From the NCBI GenBank assembly GCA_022494885.1, contig JAGVSM010003647.1:1-64000 (forward strand): 64,000 nt of DNA, read 5' to 3'. Source of the DNA: Micrasema longulum. Its lineage: Eukaryota > Arthropoda > Insecta > Trichoptera > Brachycentridae. The notes under the pieces are model-generated. The model searched no databases. It was not told the DNA's origin and saw nothing but the letters and a program-made list of their open reading frames with translations. This document shows positions 23,535-32,848 of the stretch, one piece after another. Each line of letters starts with the position of its first letter. The stretch's first letter is position 1. The position numbers were made by a program, and so were the translations under genes.

Positions 23535-23867
23535 ACAGGGTGTTTATTAAACCCTGTCACATCCGAAACCACGATGATCAGTATAAGCAAGAAGACATAT
23601 TGGCACATTAAAATATTTTTTTAGAATGAATAAAATTTTAAAAAATAAAATGTCAAAAAAAGCAAATGGTTGCTTACTTCTGCAGGGCAGAAGCGCCGCG
23701 CTCCTCTCACTTATCCCCTGCAGAAGTAAGCAACCATTTGTTTTTTTAATATTTTATTTTTGAAAGATTTCTTTGCCCTAAATTTTTTTTTAAATATGCT
23801 AGTATGTCTTCTTGCCCACACTGATCATTGTGGTTTCGGATGTGACAGGGTTAAAATAACACCCTGT
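23535..23867. repeat. Long palindrome (foldback) inserted in the hAT element
   Basis: The ends read ACAGGGTGTT and ACACCCTGT, flanked by TA on both sides. The arms of about 140 bp share gatgatcag, gaagacata and the inner 23-bp agcaaatggttgcttacttc region. The 30-bp loop centre is gcgccgcgctcctc. TA flanks hint at a Tc1/mariner-type mechanism. A transcript through it would form a strong hairpin. Confidence 0.85.
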
Positions 23868-24479
23868 ATGTGTAATACCGACGTGTCTCATCTCTGAAGC
23901 GTGGTGCCCTACCTTTGAGGCGTTATGTCGCTATTCGCCCCACCTTGGGAAACACTGTTATAGACAGTCGAAAATAACTATGTTGTAATAGGGGCCCAGG
24001 TTTGAAAAAATATATATATTATATAATATGTAACGAGCCCAAAGTGGCAAAAAAAATAAACCGCTCTCATGCATCGTTGTTTTATGATTATGGCTATGTT
24101 CTGCTAAAGTCCTACCGCTATCAAAATCTCTCACAGTGATACTCGTATTCATACAAGCGCGCATTCGGATTTTCGTATTCAATATCTGGGAAATTATTTT
24201 ATATACTTTCATTCCCTATTTGGATTATACATCCTAAGCTGTTTTGGAAATGATTTCAATCAATAAATGTAAACAAACTATTCACGATTCACGAAAAAAT
24301 ACAAAAAATATGAAACACTCACCAGTACGAAATTTCATCTCTCACTGATTCGTACAAATAACCGGCATCACCAATTTAAACACAAAATATCCACGAAACT
24401 ACAAACAAATTAATACTTTATCGGGCATCCCTTTTATTTTACAACACACCTGAGTTTTTAAGGCACAGAAGATACAACT

Positions 24480-24920
24480 ATTTCGCAGTATTTAGCGTCA
24501 AATTTATTCAATTCATCCATCAGTCGTGATTTTATGAGTCCATTGCGTTAGATATATTGTTGCTGAAGTCCAATTTTGGCACAGATTCTCAAAAGGATTG
24601 AGATTTGATGACGGTGGTGACGTTTCTAATACTTTCGGACAGTTGTGCAATAGCCATGACCGTACAACGTATGACTTATTTTTCGTGTCATTATCTTTGT
24701 CAAACTTTGTTTAGTTTTCTTTAAAAATGTTTAGATTCTCATGTTGGTCCAGTTTACCCACACCCCAGGTTGATATACAACCCAAACCATCACAGATCCT
24801 CCGCCATACTGAGTTGAAATGTTTTTTCTTTAGGATTTAATTTATCATTTGGTTTTTTGCCATACCTACTTTTATCACAAAATATCACGCCATTCCAGTA
24901 TGGACTTGCTGTGTTCATTT
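24480..24920 (-). pseudogene. Tc1-like transposase relic
   Basis: Minus-strand broken frames read WRDILCDKSRYGKKPND, GGGSVMVW-like residues encoded by ggcggaggatctgtgatggt, and SPPSSNLNPFENLCQN. They correspond to FSDES.F, HGGGSVMVWGC and WPPQSPDLNPIENLWG of Tc1-family transposases in the right order. The first catalytic Asp of this block survives as CDKS. Many frameshifts; no terminal repeats were identified. Confidence 0.75.
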
Positions 24921-26160
24921 TTCAAAATTGTCTCCAACCGGCCGCGAGAACGTTAGGAATACCAGCCCTTAGGTGATATTCCAAACGCTTTTATCTCGCG
25001 TATCCTCTACGTAAATACACGAGATAAAAAGTGTTTTCTACGGCCGCGAGAGTGGTTCAGAATACGGAATTGTGTGCTATTAAATTTAATTCGTTATAAT
25101 ATAAACCCATTTATTTCTTTTCATTGGATTTTGGAGAGTGCAAAAATAATATTAACTCACATTTATTATATTTTAAAATTGTATTTCTATCCCCCCCCGC
25201 CCTGCACGATATCCCTCCTGCGCGCATGCGTGGAGTGGCCGAGTAATGTTGCCAAACCGCGAACAATATATTAACATAACACAAATATAAGATCATTTTG
25301 TGTTATGCTCTACCTAAAAAATATTTTTGCCCTATTCAGGGGAATAAAAAACTAAAAGGGTTAATACCAATTATATTTTGACACTTAAAAACGACACAAC
25401 ACGGCGTAATTGATTTTTAATCGGCAGTTACGTACTAAGCGACGTCTGCAGAGTAACGGCCAAAGAGTAAACCTTTGTCGGCTTCATTTTGATGTGCGTA
25501 CGTGGTTTCTAAATTATTATAATTCTATGGTTTTAAGCTTTGTTAATCAGTCAAGAACAAATGTTTACATTTGAAAAGTTACTTAATGCTTTTTACAATG
25601 TTTATCCGAAAGGTTCTTATACGCTTTCGTGACACAAGCAGGCATTTTGGTTTCGATTCTGAACGTCACGCCTGGCTGGCGGTCGAAGAACGTCTAAATA
25701 CGCATTGGGCACGACTAAGCGTTCGGGCATGAGTTAATTGTCATTATTTATTTAGGGCGCAAGGCATGTCTATGTGTATTAAAATGTAACAAAAAAAAGA
25801 ATTATTAGCAAAAGGTTTATCTGTGGATCTCCATCAATTTTGTAATAATAATTTAACGTTGTTATGCAGAAAGCAGCCAGCCATAGAAAGGTGAAACTGA
25901 GATAATAGCACTTTTGTGAATAATCGAATCTACCCAACAGTTGGAATGTTTTCGACATTTGACAAATGATAAACAATGAATACATTATTTTTTATATACT
26001 ACAAACAAGAATCTAAATACATATTTTACCAGTTTTATTGGTTTTTAAAGTACTGTAAGATTTTTCTAGTGCCGTTAAGTGTTTTCTGAAAGAGGCCTGG
26101 CTGTTTTTAGCAGAACATATAATTGACCTTACTGCATCTGAGAACACCAAAATATAATTT
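24921..26160. other. No recognisable gene
   Basis: Contains a short inverted repeat around 24995-25030 (ttatctcg and cgagataaa), a C8 run at 25191-25198 and short AT-rich open frames. Nothing coding is supported. Confidence 0.4.
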
Positions 26161-26167
26161 TTCAGAA

Positions 26168-26581
26168 TGATGAAGTTCAGTGGTTTTTTTATTTGTTAAT
26201 AGACTGTTAAACTAAGTAAAAAAAAAAAATTTTTAATTTTTATATATCGTATTATCGGCGCTACGATTTTTCAAAATTTTGTATTTCTGAAATAACTCCG
26301 CGTGTAACGTCAGAGGTTCATTTCCGCTTATTCTCATTCAGTTCTTCCCATTGGTCCAGAAGCGACAAGCAGACCGGAAATCTTCCATAGCTCTCAGATC
26401 ATAGGTTGATTCACATGAACCAGTGACGTCATTTAAAGTAGTGCGTTTTATCAAAATATTTTTTATTATTTTTTCTGTACATTTTCAAGAAACTTTGCAG
26501 TGCGATTTAATGCTCTAATTTTTACCCCGCGTAAGAAAAAAAAATTTGTATCCAATTTCCCGTAGGGCTGAAGTTCCTCAT
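26168..26581 (+). mobile_element. TGAGGAAGTTCAG inverted-repeat element (MITE)
   Basis: A nearly complete copy: left end ATGAAGTTCAGTGG, right end GCTGAAGTTCCTCAT. Very similar to 21894-22306, including aataactccgcgtgtaacg and gaaatcttccatagctctc. Confidence 0.85.
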
Positions 26582-26784
26582 GGCGAGGAACTTTCATATA
26601 TTTTATATGGATTTTGCAAAACTTGAGTTTTATTTATGGATTGGGGCTGAAACCATTATTTTTGTTAGTGATATTCAAATTTATTTCGTCCACTCGAAAA
26701 TACTATATTTTTTACATCATACCTTTTGATTAGTAAAACCTACAAAAATTACCAAAAATTTTTTTTTTCTTGTTAATCTATGTC

Positions 26785-27060
26785 CACTTCGTAATCTAAT
26801 GGTTGGCACGTTTGGCTACCATGCATGTGGTCTCAGATTCAATTCCCGGTAAATATTTGCTAAAAAGGCATTTTTACAATGCAACTTTTCATAGTTCCTG
26901 GACTGGCACCAGCAGAAGACTGACATCTAGCCTTAATGCGATTGGTGTATCACTAAAATGCTTCGTGCACAGTTAGGTGCGGATAAAGAAAGTTGATGAA
27001 TCCATGCACACCACCAGTTTCCAAGCTTACTTAGTTATCAGTGGCTGCCAACATCCCATT
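26785..27060 (+). mobile_element. tRNA-derived SINE, family D
   Basis: The head ccacttcgtaatctaatggt and B box gattcaattcccgg are followed by the body with cctggactggcacc and gactgacatc. A retrotransposon-like stretch ending near 27060 follows. Confidence 0.65.
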
Positions 27061-27099
27061 TAATTATTTCAAAAACTTGAAAATTACAAATTAATTATG

Positions 27100-27563
27100 T
27101 TATGTTAATAGACTATCAAACTGAGCAAAATGGAATATTATTTTTATTTTGCTGTTTTAGTGACGTCACTAGTTCTCATCGTTGAGTTATTCCGATTGGT
27201 GGGGTTTTTATTTTTTTTTAAAAAGAAATATTTGTGTTCTTATGATTTACCCAAATATTTAATTTTGAGTGCCATTTTTAACTAGTCGTAAATAACTCAC
27301 TATTGGAAAATGGGAATCAAGTTGGGGTAGTGGGATTCGAACCACGGACCTTTGGTCCTTGAGTCCGAGACCCTAGCCACAGGACCACAACCCGATTTCA
27401 TTGGGGTCGGTTTCCCGATTGATTTAGAAGAACTTGTGACGTCAATTGACTAAGTTATTTTTCATACATTTTAGAAAAACTTAGCCGTACAAATGCTATA
27501 TTTTTTACCACGTCCAAGAAAACATTTTTACAGTCAATTTCCAGTAGCACTGAACTTCCTCAT
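27100..27563 (+). mobile_element. TGAGGAAGTTCAG element split by a family A SINE
   Basis: The family interior starts at ttaatagactatcaaactga and ends gcactgaacttcctcat. Between ccgattggtggggttttt and cccgatttcattggggtcgg, a minus-strand family A SINE (27225-27395) is inserted, with the partly repeated ccgatt suggesting its target duplication. Confidence 0.75.
27225..27395 (-). mobile_element. tRNA-derived SINE, family A
   Basis: The inverted B box is ggattcgaaccacgg and the inverted head is ccctagccacaggaccacaa. The body contains atttacccaaatattt and gaaaatgggaatc. Confidence 0.8.
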
Positions 27564-27599
27564 TGCCGAGTGCTTTTTTTTCCGTGTTAATGTTTTCAT

Positions 27600-28030
27600 A
27601 GTTCGGTTTTATATTTTATTGTTACTCTGTACACAGTAACAAAAGAGAAATATCATATACTACGAATACCGATAAAAACATGTGAAATGGATTAAGAAAA
27701 ACTAATTGTATTTTGAAAATCAATACGGATATTGTGTAGAAATGTTTTCATACATATTTTTGAAAAATGAATTGTTAAAAAATATGCCTTTACAAAAACG
27801 CGACATGTTTAGCCTTCACAGTTGAGACGTCAAGATTCGTAACGATGTTCTGTTCAAATTTAAACAGTCACCAAGTCCAAAATTTTACGGAATCGTAATG
27901 TATTGGGAGCGTGGCCAATGCAATGAACCGTTTTCACGGAAAAAAAAAATTATGCCACAAGGACAAAAAAATATATTTTTTACTCAACATTGTAAGTTTT
28001 TTAAAGAAAACGTGGTATTTCCCTATTGCA
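27600..28030 (-). repeat. Inverted, diverged copy of the 18.8-19.6 kb repeat
   Basis: On the minus strand it matches the same parts in the same order: tttcatacatattt-type, ggcgtggcc-like, tacgaataccgataaaaaca and caatacggatattgtg. It is a single, not duplicated, copy. Confidence 0.65.
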
Positions 28031-28034
28031 TATT

Positions 28035-28650
28035 ATAGAAATAAAAGATGAGCGATACTTAAATCCACAAACTTCTTCCTCGAAACTGGACTGGTTTTTC
28101 CAAATTTGTGGTTTAAATATCACATGTCCCAACAGAGAGCTTTTCCCAAGAATTTTCACTGACAAACTTTAATGTTTTATAATAATCACATGTACTTTAA
28201 GATTTGATATCCAAGATGGATCTATCTCTCCAAGAAATTGCATATTTTTCAGATTTAGCCAGGTTGTCTAAACTCAAAAAGTAATTTTTTAGTAAAGTAC
28301 GAGATATCATTTTATCAATATTTTGTTTGTATCAGAAAAACAAACTTAGAATAAAAATAACGATAATTTAAAAGTAACAGTTTTTAATCAAATTATCCAA
28401 TTAAATGTGGTAAAACATTTTCATAAAAACCACACAGGTTACGCGTTATTAGAGTATCACCAACGATATTGGTTTATGTCACTTTGCAACATTAAACTGA
28501 GGATATTTCAAAATTAATATTTGAAGCATTAACTTTGTGATTTTTCATGTAAAATATTTTGTGTCAAATTTGCAGTCAAATGATATTATTGACGGTTGGG
28601 ATATAAAGTGGGAGGAGTAATAAAAAGCGAGAAATAATAAATTTTCATCC
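28035..28650. other. RpSA downstream region with partial foldback repeat
   Basis: 28035-28135 contains tagaaataaaagatgagcga and two inverted ccacaaa and ccaaatttgtgg segments from the foldback family seen at 36950 and 57165. The rest has no gene. Confidence 0.45.
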
Positions 28651-28656
28651 TTTATT
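28651..28656 (-). terminator. RpSA poly(A) signal
   Basis: The plus strand TTTATT reads AATAAA on the minus strand only 13 nt after the RpSA stop codon. This implies a very short 3' UTR of a few tens of nucleotides, as is common for ribosomal protein mRNAs. Confidence 0.7.
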
Positions 28657-28669
28657 AGACCAGTGCGCC

Positions 28670-28876
28670 CTAGTCGGTCCAGTTGGTCGGGGTGCCGCCC
28701 CATTGGGAGGCAGCTACGGGGGCCACGACCGGTGCGGTCTCGGCGGCCCACTCGTCGTGCGCCTTGGGGGCTCCATCAGCAGCAGGGGCTGCGGGGGCCA
28801 CGGCTTCCTCGGACCATGAGGCAGCGGCCGCATCTCCTACTACAGCGTCATCCACAGCAGACATGATCGCGGGTTG
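28670..28876 (-). CDS. RpSA: RpSA coding exon 4
   Basis: 68 codons plus TAG, starting [10 protein letters not shown]. Acceptor CCCCAG. Ala-rich acidic tail ending PTNWTD. Confidence 0.93.
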   Translation of the reverse strand, partial: QPAIMSAVDDAVVGDAAAASWSEEAVAPAAPAADGAPKAHDEWAAETAPVVAPVAASQWGGTPTNWTD

Positions 28877-31255
28877 CTGGGGATTTACAATACATCAATT
28901 AATATAATCATCCATTGAAAAAATATACTGTTTGATTACATACGGAGAGTACAGGAAAGCAATAAAACTGGTCAATGATTATTCCAGTGTGGATTTGAGT
29001 ATCAGTCGCTTTTTATTTCTACAATAAAAGAATCTTAAATTTTAAATCAATTTTAATGAAAATTATTTAATATTCTTCAAAATGATTTTATCACAATACA
29101 ACTGAGGGTGAACATCTAAAATGCAAAATACAGAAAGATTCAAATTATAAATAACTGTTCGATTAATTATTTTCCTGATAGATGTCAAAAAGGGGCTAAG
29201 TTTAAGCCAAAACTTAACAAAACCTATCTACATGGGTCACAGTGATGTCAAGAACTTATATGCTATTGACCCTCATTTTTAAAATAAAATGATAAACAAA
29301 CCTCAGTCTTGGCTGGTGCCATGAGCTCCTTGGCCTGCTCCTCCTTCTCAGACTCATCGGGGTCACGGTAGAAGAACAGGTCTACCACCACGTCCCAGCG
29401 TCCCTCGCGCGGGATGAGACCGCGCAGACGCAGCACCTCCCGGGCCAGCATCCACCACATGAGACCGGCCGAGTGTGAGGCCTTGGTGTTACAGGGGATG
29501 GCGATGTCCACAAAGCGCAGCGGGGCATCCGTGTTGCAAAAGGCAATCACGGGAATGTTGACGTAAGAGGCCTCGGTGACAGGCTGGTGGTCCGTGCGGG
29601 GGTCAGTCACGATCAGCAGGCGGGGCTCACGGAAGGCAGCTTGCACCTGGAAACAAAATTTAAAATATCGAATTCTCCACTTCTGCTTGTAAGTAGTCAT
29701 GTTTACAATTCAAGAGTTAGGTTTTAACTTATCTGACATCACCCACTTGTAATGTTCATTAGGCATTGACCATAGAACTTTTTTTTAGAAAACATTGTAA
29801 AAACCCCCAAAACAAGGATGTCATTCATAAACTACAAAAGAAGTTGTGAATTGTAATAAGGTGCTGAGCCTGTGCTTACTAAGTTCAAGAGTTGAAAAAG
29901 TACATATTGTAAATTCATGGTGGGCGTTATCTATTTAAATAACAGATATGCACGACTAATAAATGTCAAAGTTTTGCAACAATAGGAGACGGATTCATAA
30001 AATACTCGCATGATAAAAATGGCAGATTTGCAAATTTTTACGTAGAGTTGTAGATACAATTAAAATAAATTAAAGAGGCTAGTATTTACCTGATTGGTGA
30101 AGGCACCTGGAGTGAACCGTCCAGCGATCGGCGTCGCCCCTGTGTAGGAGCTGAACTTGAGCACGGCTCGCTGGCCGAAGGAGCGCGAGGAGATGGCAAA
30201 CACCTCCGCCGGGTGCTCGATGGCGGCGATGGCGCGCGCCGCCAGCAGCAGCTTCTCCCACGTGCGCCGCAGGTTGATCACGTGCACACCGTCCGTGCGC
30301 CGCTTGTACACATACTGCTCCATCTGGGGGGAAAGGGTAGTGTTAGGATGCGCCAGAAGGGAGACGTAAACAGTGAAGGTCGGTGGGGAATCAGTTGGGA
30401 GAATCATATTTCTTCAATTGTTGTCAGACAATAAGGAACATAGATTAATCATCATGTAAAAATCTTTAAATGCTACCTTCCTCAAAAAAGTTCCAAAAAA
30501 TTTATTTGTCATTCCCTTATCCACATGTAAAAATGCTTAGGGATTATAGTATAATAAGATCGTTTTTAATATGCTAAAGAAAATATCGATCTGTCAAAAG
30601 CCAGTCTTAGGCCCCGATTAAAATGGGAAGTTGCCTTTGAAATTTGTACACATATTCAATTTTTCATACGGAAAATTTGATTCTAATTGACAGTTTACAC
30701 CTTTTAGCTCCCTACAGTCCGTATTAAATGCTGCAGGGAGACTTATTTTTGGAATCTTTAAGTTCAGCCATATCACTCTACTACTTCGGAAATTACACTG
30801 GCTACGTTTTCTACAGAGGGTGGAATACAAGTTAGCTTATGTATAAATCACTGCATAACTCTGCTCCGGAGTATATATATATTTTTTTAAATAAAATAAA
30901 TATTTGCGTTCTTATGATTTACCCAAATATTTCATTTTTAGGGCCATTATTAACAAGTTGTAAATAACTCAGCATTAGAAAATGGTAATCAAGTTGGGGT
31001 AGAGTGGGATTCGAACCATGGGCCATTGATCCGTGAGTCCGAGACACTAGCCACGGGACCACAATCACTTGGTAAAGCGCCCTTGAGATATTATAATATT
31101 TACAAAATCACTCAGAGAGCTGTATTCTTGAGTTCTGGATGAATAAAATGACTAACCTGGAAGTTGACATTCTCCGAGCCCAGGTGAGTGGTGGCCGCCA
31201 ACATTTTGGTGACGTCATCTTCACGTAGGGCTAACACATCTAGTCCTCCCGACAT
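28670..31255 (-). CDS. RpSA: 40S ribosomal protein SA (uS2, laminin-receptor precursor)
   Basis: Four coding exons, 31157-31255, 30090-30323, 29302-29646 and 28670-28876, join with GT-AG introns all in phase 0 to give 885 bp including the stop, or 294 residues. The start [10 protein letters not shown] is the standard uS2 N-terminus. Exon 2 gives [17 protein letters not shown] and [10 protein letters not shown]. Exon 3 gives [33 protein letters not shown] and [16 protein letters not shown], all hallmarks of eukaryotic uS2. Exon 4 is the divergent acidic tail with Trp-containing motifs (ASWSEE, DEWAAE, NWTD). The protein binds the 40S head/platform interface and is needed for 18S rRNA processing; the fly gene is stubarista. 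Introns 1 and 2 carry candidate snoRNAs, and intron 2 also a SINE. Confidence 0.97.
29302..29646 (-). CDS. RpSA: RpSA coding exon 3
   Basis: 115 codons, [10 protein letters not shown] to MAPAKTE. Acceptor TTCCAG, donor GTTTGT. Confidence 0.96.
30090..30323 (-). CDS. RpSA: RpSA coding exon 2
   Basis: 78 codons, [10 protein letters not shown] to GAFTNQ. Acceptor CCCCAG, donor GTAAAT. Confidence 0.96.
30386..30461 (-). ncRNA. Second, related box C/D snoRNA candidate in RpSA intron 2
   Basis: Homologous to the intron 1 candidate over about 65 nt. Box C ATGATGA (30455-30449), D' box TCTGA, box D CTGA (30394-30391) and the D-side guide ATGATTCTCCCAA are kept. The C' box is degenerate (TGAAGAA), the D'-side guide has changed, and I see no matching terminal stem. 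It may be a diverged paralogue or a decaying copy. Confidence 0.5.
30885..31075 (-). mobile_element. tRNA-derived SINE, family A, in RpSA intron 2
   Basis: The inverted B box is ggattcgaaccatggg and the inverted head is actagccacgggaccacaa. The body contains tatgatttacccaaatattt. Confidence 0.8.
31157..31255 (-). CDS. RpSA: RpSA coding exon 1
   Basis: 33 codons, [10 protein letters not shown] to ENVNFQ. Donor GTTAGT. The exon extends into 5' UTR as far as 31285, where a TTTTAG acceptor precedes it. Confidence 0.95.
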
Positions 31256-31353
31256 TGTTACGTTTACAATGAGTTACGATGTAACCTAAAATCAAAACAA
31301 ACTGTCGTTTAGAACACAATCATAATATTAACAAACTCAGTGGTAAAAGCACG

Positions 31354-31440
31354 GTGGTAACTCATCAGTTGGGAGAATCATAAATCATCAATTCATGTCA
31401 GATAATTTGGAACATAGATTAATCATCATGCTGGTACCAC
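31354..31440 (-). ncRNA. Box C/D snoRNA candidate in RpSA intron 1
   Basis: Minus strand, 5' to 3': a terminal stem GTGGTA pairs with TACCAC (31435-31440 with 31354-31359), each 5 nt from its box. Box C is ATGATGA (31429-31423) and box D is CTGA (31368-31365). Between them lie a D' box TCTGA and a C' box TGATGAT. The guide next to box D reads ATGATTCTCCCAA, and the same 13 nt precede box D in the second copy in intron 2. Location in a ribosomal protein intron on the host strand fits snoRNA biology. The rRNA target is not identified. Confidence 0.62.
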
Positions 31441-31897
31441 AGAACTCGAAAACATAAATTAAACAAAATATATGAATTGAACGGAAGAACAAATCAACAG
31501 CATTAATTATTTTCGTAGTTCAATTTAAAATACCTGGGAAAAGTTTGACGTTGCTATAAGTATGATGGAAACAAAATATTATAACCTCACTTTCATAACC
31601 CTATTCCGTCGTCACTGAGGGAATATCAATTGACTTTAACTATTCTATGATTTGAATAAAATGTATTTGATTGATACTCGCACATATCAAAATAACACCG
31701 ACAGTTATTTATACAACACATGACAATGTTTGACATTTCGGCGGGCAACATGTCAACAGAAAGTCACTTTAAACAATAAAACTATAAAAACCGAAATTAG
31801 TTTTTCACTGTGAAAGTATTAAGAAACTAATAATATTAATAGTTTTTACGGGTGATTTAAATAACTGATTAAGATGATAACGGAAAATAAAACTTAC

Positions 31898-31942
31898 GCG
31901 TGTAAATGCCACTGGGAGTTAGACAAAAATGGACGAGAAAAG
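31898..31942 (-). promoter_or_regulatory. RpSA: RpSA non-coding first exon with 5' TOP start
   Basis: The minus strand reads CTTTTCTCGTCC from 31942, a pyrimidine tract starting with C as in terminal oligopyrimidine mRNAs, and a GTAAGT donor follows position 31898. Spliced to the acceptor before 31285, it leaves a 5' UTR of about 75 nt. TOP motifs place ribosomal protein mRNAs under TOR/LARP1 control. The start site is inferred. Confidence 0.6.
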
Positions 31943-32848
31943 ACAATTTCCGTTTCCTCCTTAAAGAATCACAATGGCAACATTTTGACGAAATATGAGG
32001 CAGTTAAATTATTTATTTGTTATGGGTAAGAACTTCTTAAAATATTTTTGGGAAAATTAATTATATATATTTATGAAATTACCCCAGTATGTAAAAATAT
32101 TTTTTCTGCTAATGTATTTTATAAATGACGTATAATTAAGAAATAATTTATCGTTTCGAGTATCGATCAACAACTTTTCTTCGTTGCTATTAGTTTCTGT
32201 TTCTATAACTCTTAAAAATTAATTATCCCAGCTGCCTACCTCTTTCCATTGTTTTTCAGAATTGTTACGAGTTATGACATGTATTGTTTATTTACGGAAA
32301 TTCAATGTATTTAGTAACAATAAATTTCTTTTTGATGAAGATATGATTAAAATAAAATATAAATAAAAAATAAATAAAACTAGGACAAAAGAAAAAAATA
32401 ATAACCTCCAGACAAGTATTATTCGCAATTCTTACCAAAGTTTTGGACAGCGTAAGCGTTTTAGAGTCCATGGACTTATGCCACATCAGAAAAGCCATAT
32501 TAGCAAGGTGTAGAGTCTATATAATCAGTGGTGTAGAGTAACTTTCAAGTGATTTCGGTTGACAAACCATTTTTAAATATTCACCCTAAGATGGCATAGT
32601 AAATGCCAAGATAATTACAAGGTAATTGCATGGCAATCTAACATATTCTTGGAGATTTTGCATTCACATTTGTGAAGTTTTCATATTTTTCCTAATTTTA
32701 TCAGTCGCAATCTATTGTAATTGTTTAAATTATATTTGTTTTAAAAGTCAAACTCAATTAGTAATAAATGTGTACTGGATAATAGAAATTGAGTTGTGGG
32801 AGAGCAGGGAGCAAATTTGACTCTTTTTTAAATATTTTTTTAATAAGT
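31943..32848. other. RpSA upstream region
   Basis: The immediate upstream sequence of RpSA (31943-32000) has no TATA box, as is usual for TOP genes. No gene is visible farther up; 32295-32500 and 32626-32820 are short AT-rich open frames without family signature. Confidence 0.45.

Larger units (their letters stand above)
22349..23957 (-). mobile_element. hAT element, degenerate, with 8-bp target duplication
   Basis: Terminal inverted repeats CAGTGTTTCCCA and its complement TGGGAAACACTG bound the element. The flanking 8-mers TTATAGAC at 22341-22348 and 23958-23965 are identical. The homologous repeat at 61755-62005 carries TTATAGAC once (inverted), confirming the insertion. The subterminal regions share cctaccgtag and ccctacctttgagg type motifs. 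Inside is a transposase C-terminal relic (23169-23405) and a younger foldback (23535-23867). 8-bp duplications and CAGTG ends are hAT hallmarks. Confidence 0.9.
21828..23988 (-). mobile_element. Interrupted copy of a GGGCCC-ended inverted-repeat element
   Basis: Pieces at 21828-21893, 22307-22348 and 23958-23988 align in order with the reverse complement of the intact copy at 61755-62005 (attataggtta, cggtttttctttatagac, agtcgaaaa, ggggcccagg). Two later insertions split it: a TGAGGAAGTTCAG element and a hAT element. The 61 kb copy therefore provides the empty site for both. Confidence 0.8.

Noticed and set aside
23535..23867. Hammerhead-like motif in the hAT-borne foldback (CCGAAACC)
   Set aside because: CGAAAC is present, but no CTGANGA box or stem II is found in the right place.
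28663..28907. Plus-strand frames across RpSA exon 4
   Set aside because: GC-rich antisense and off-frame readings of a confirmed exon.
28877..30089. snoRNAs in RpSA introns 3 and 4
   Set aside because: I looked for ATGATGA and CTGA pairs in the host orientation and found none at suitable spacing.
30157..30434. Plus-strand frames of 70-73 codons
   Set aside because: Antisense of RpSA exon 2.
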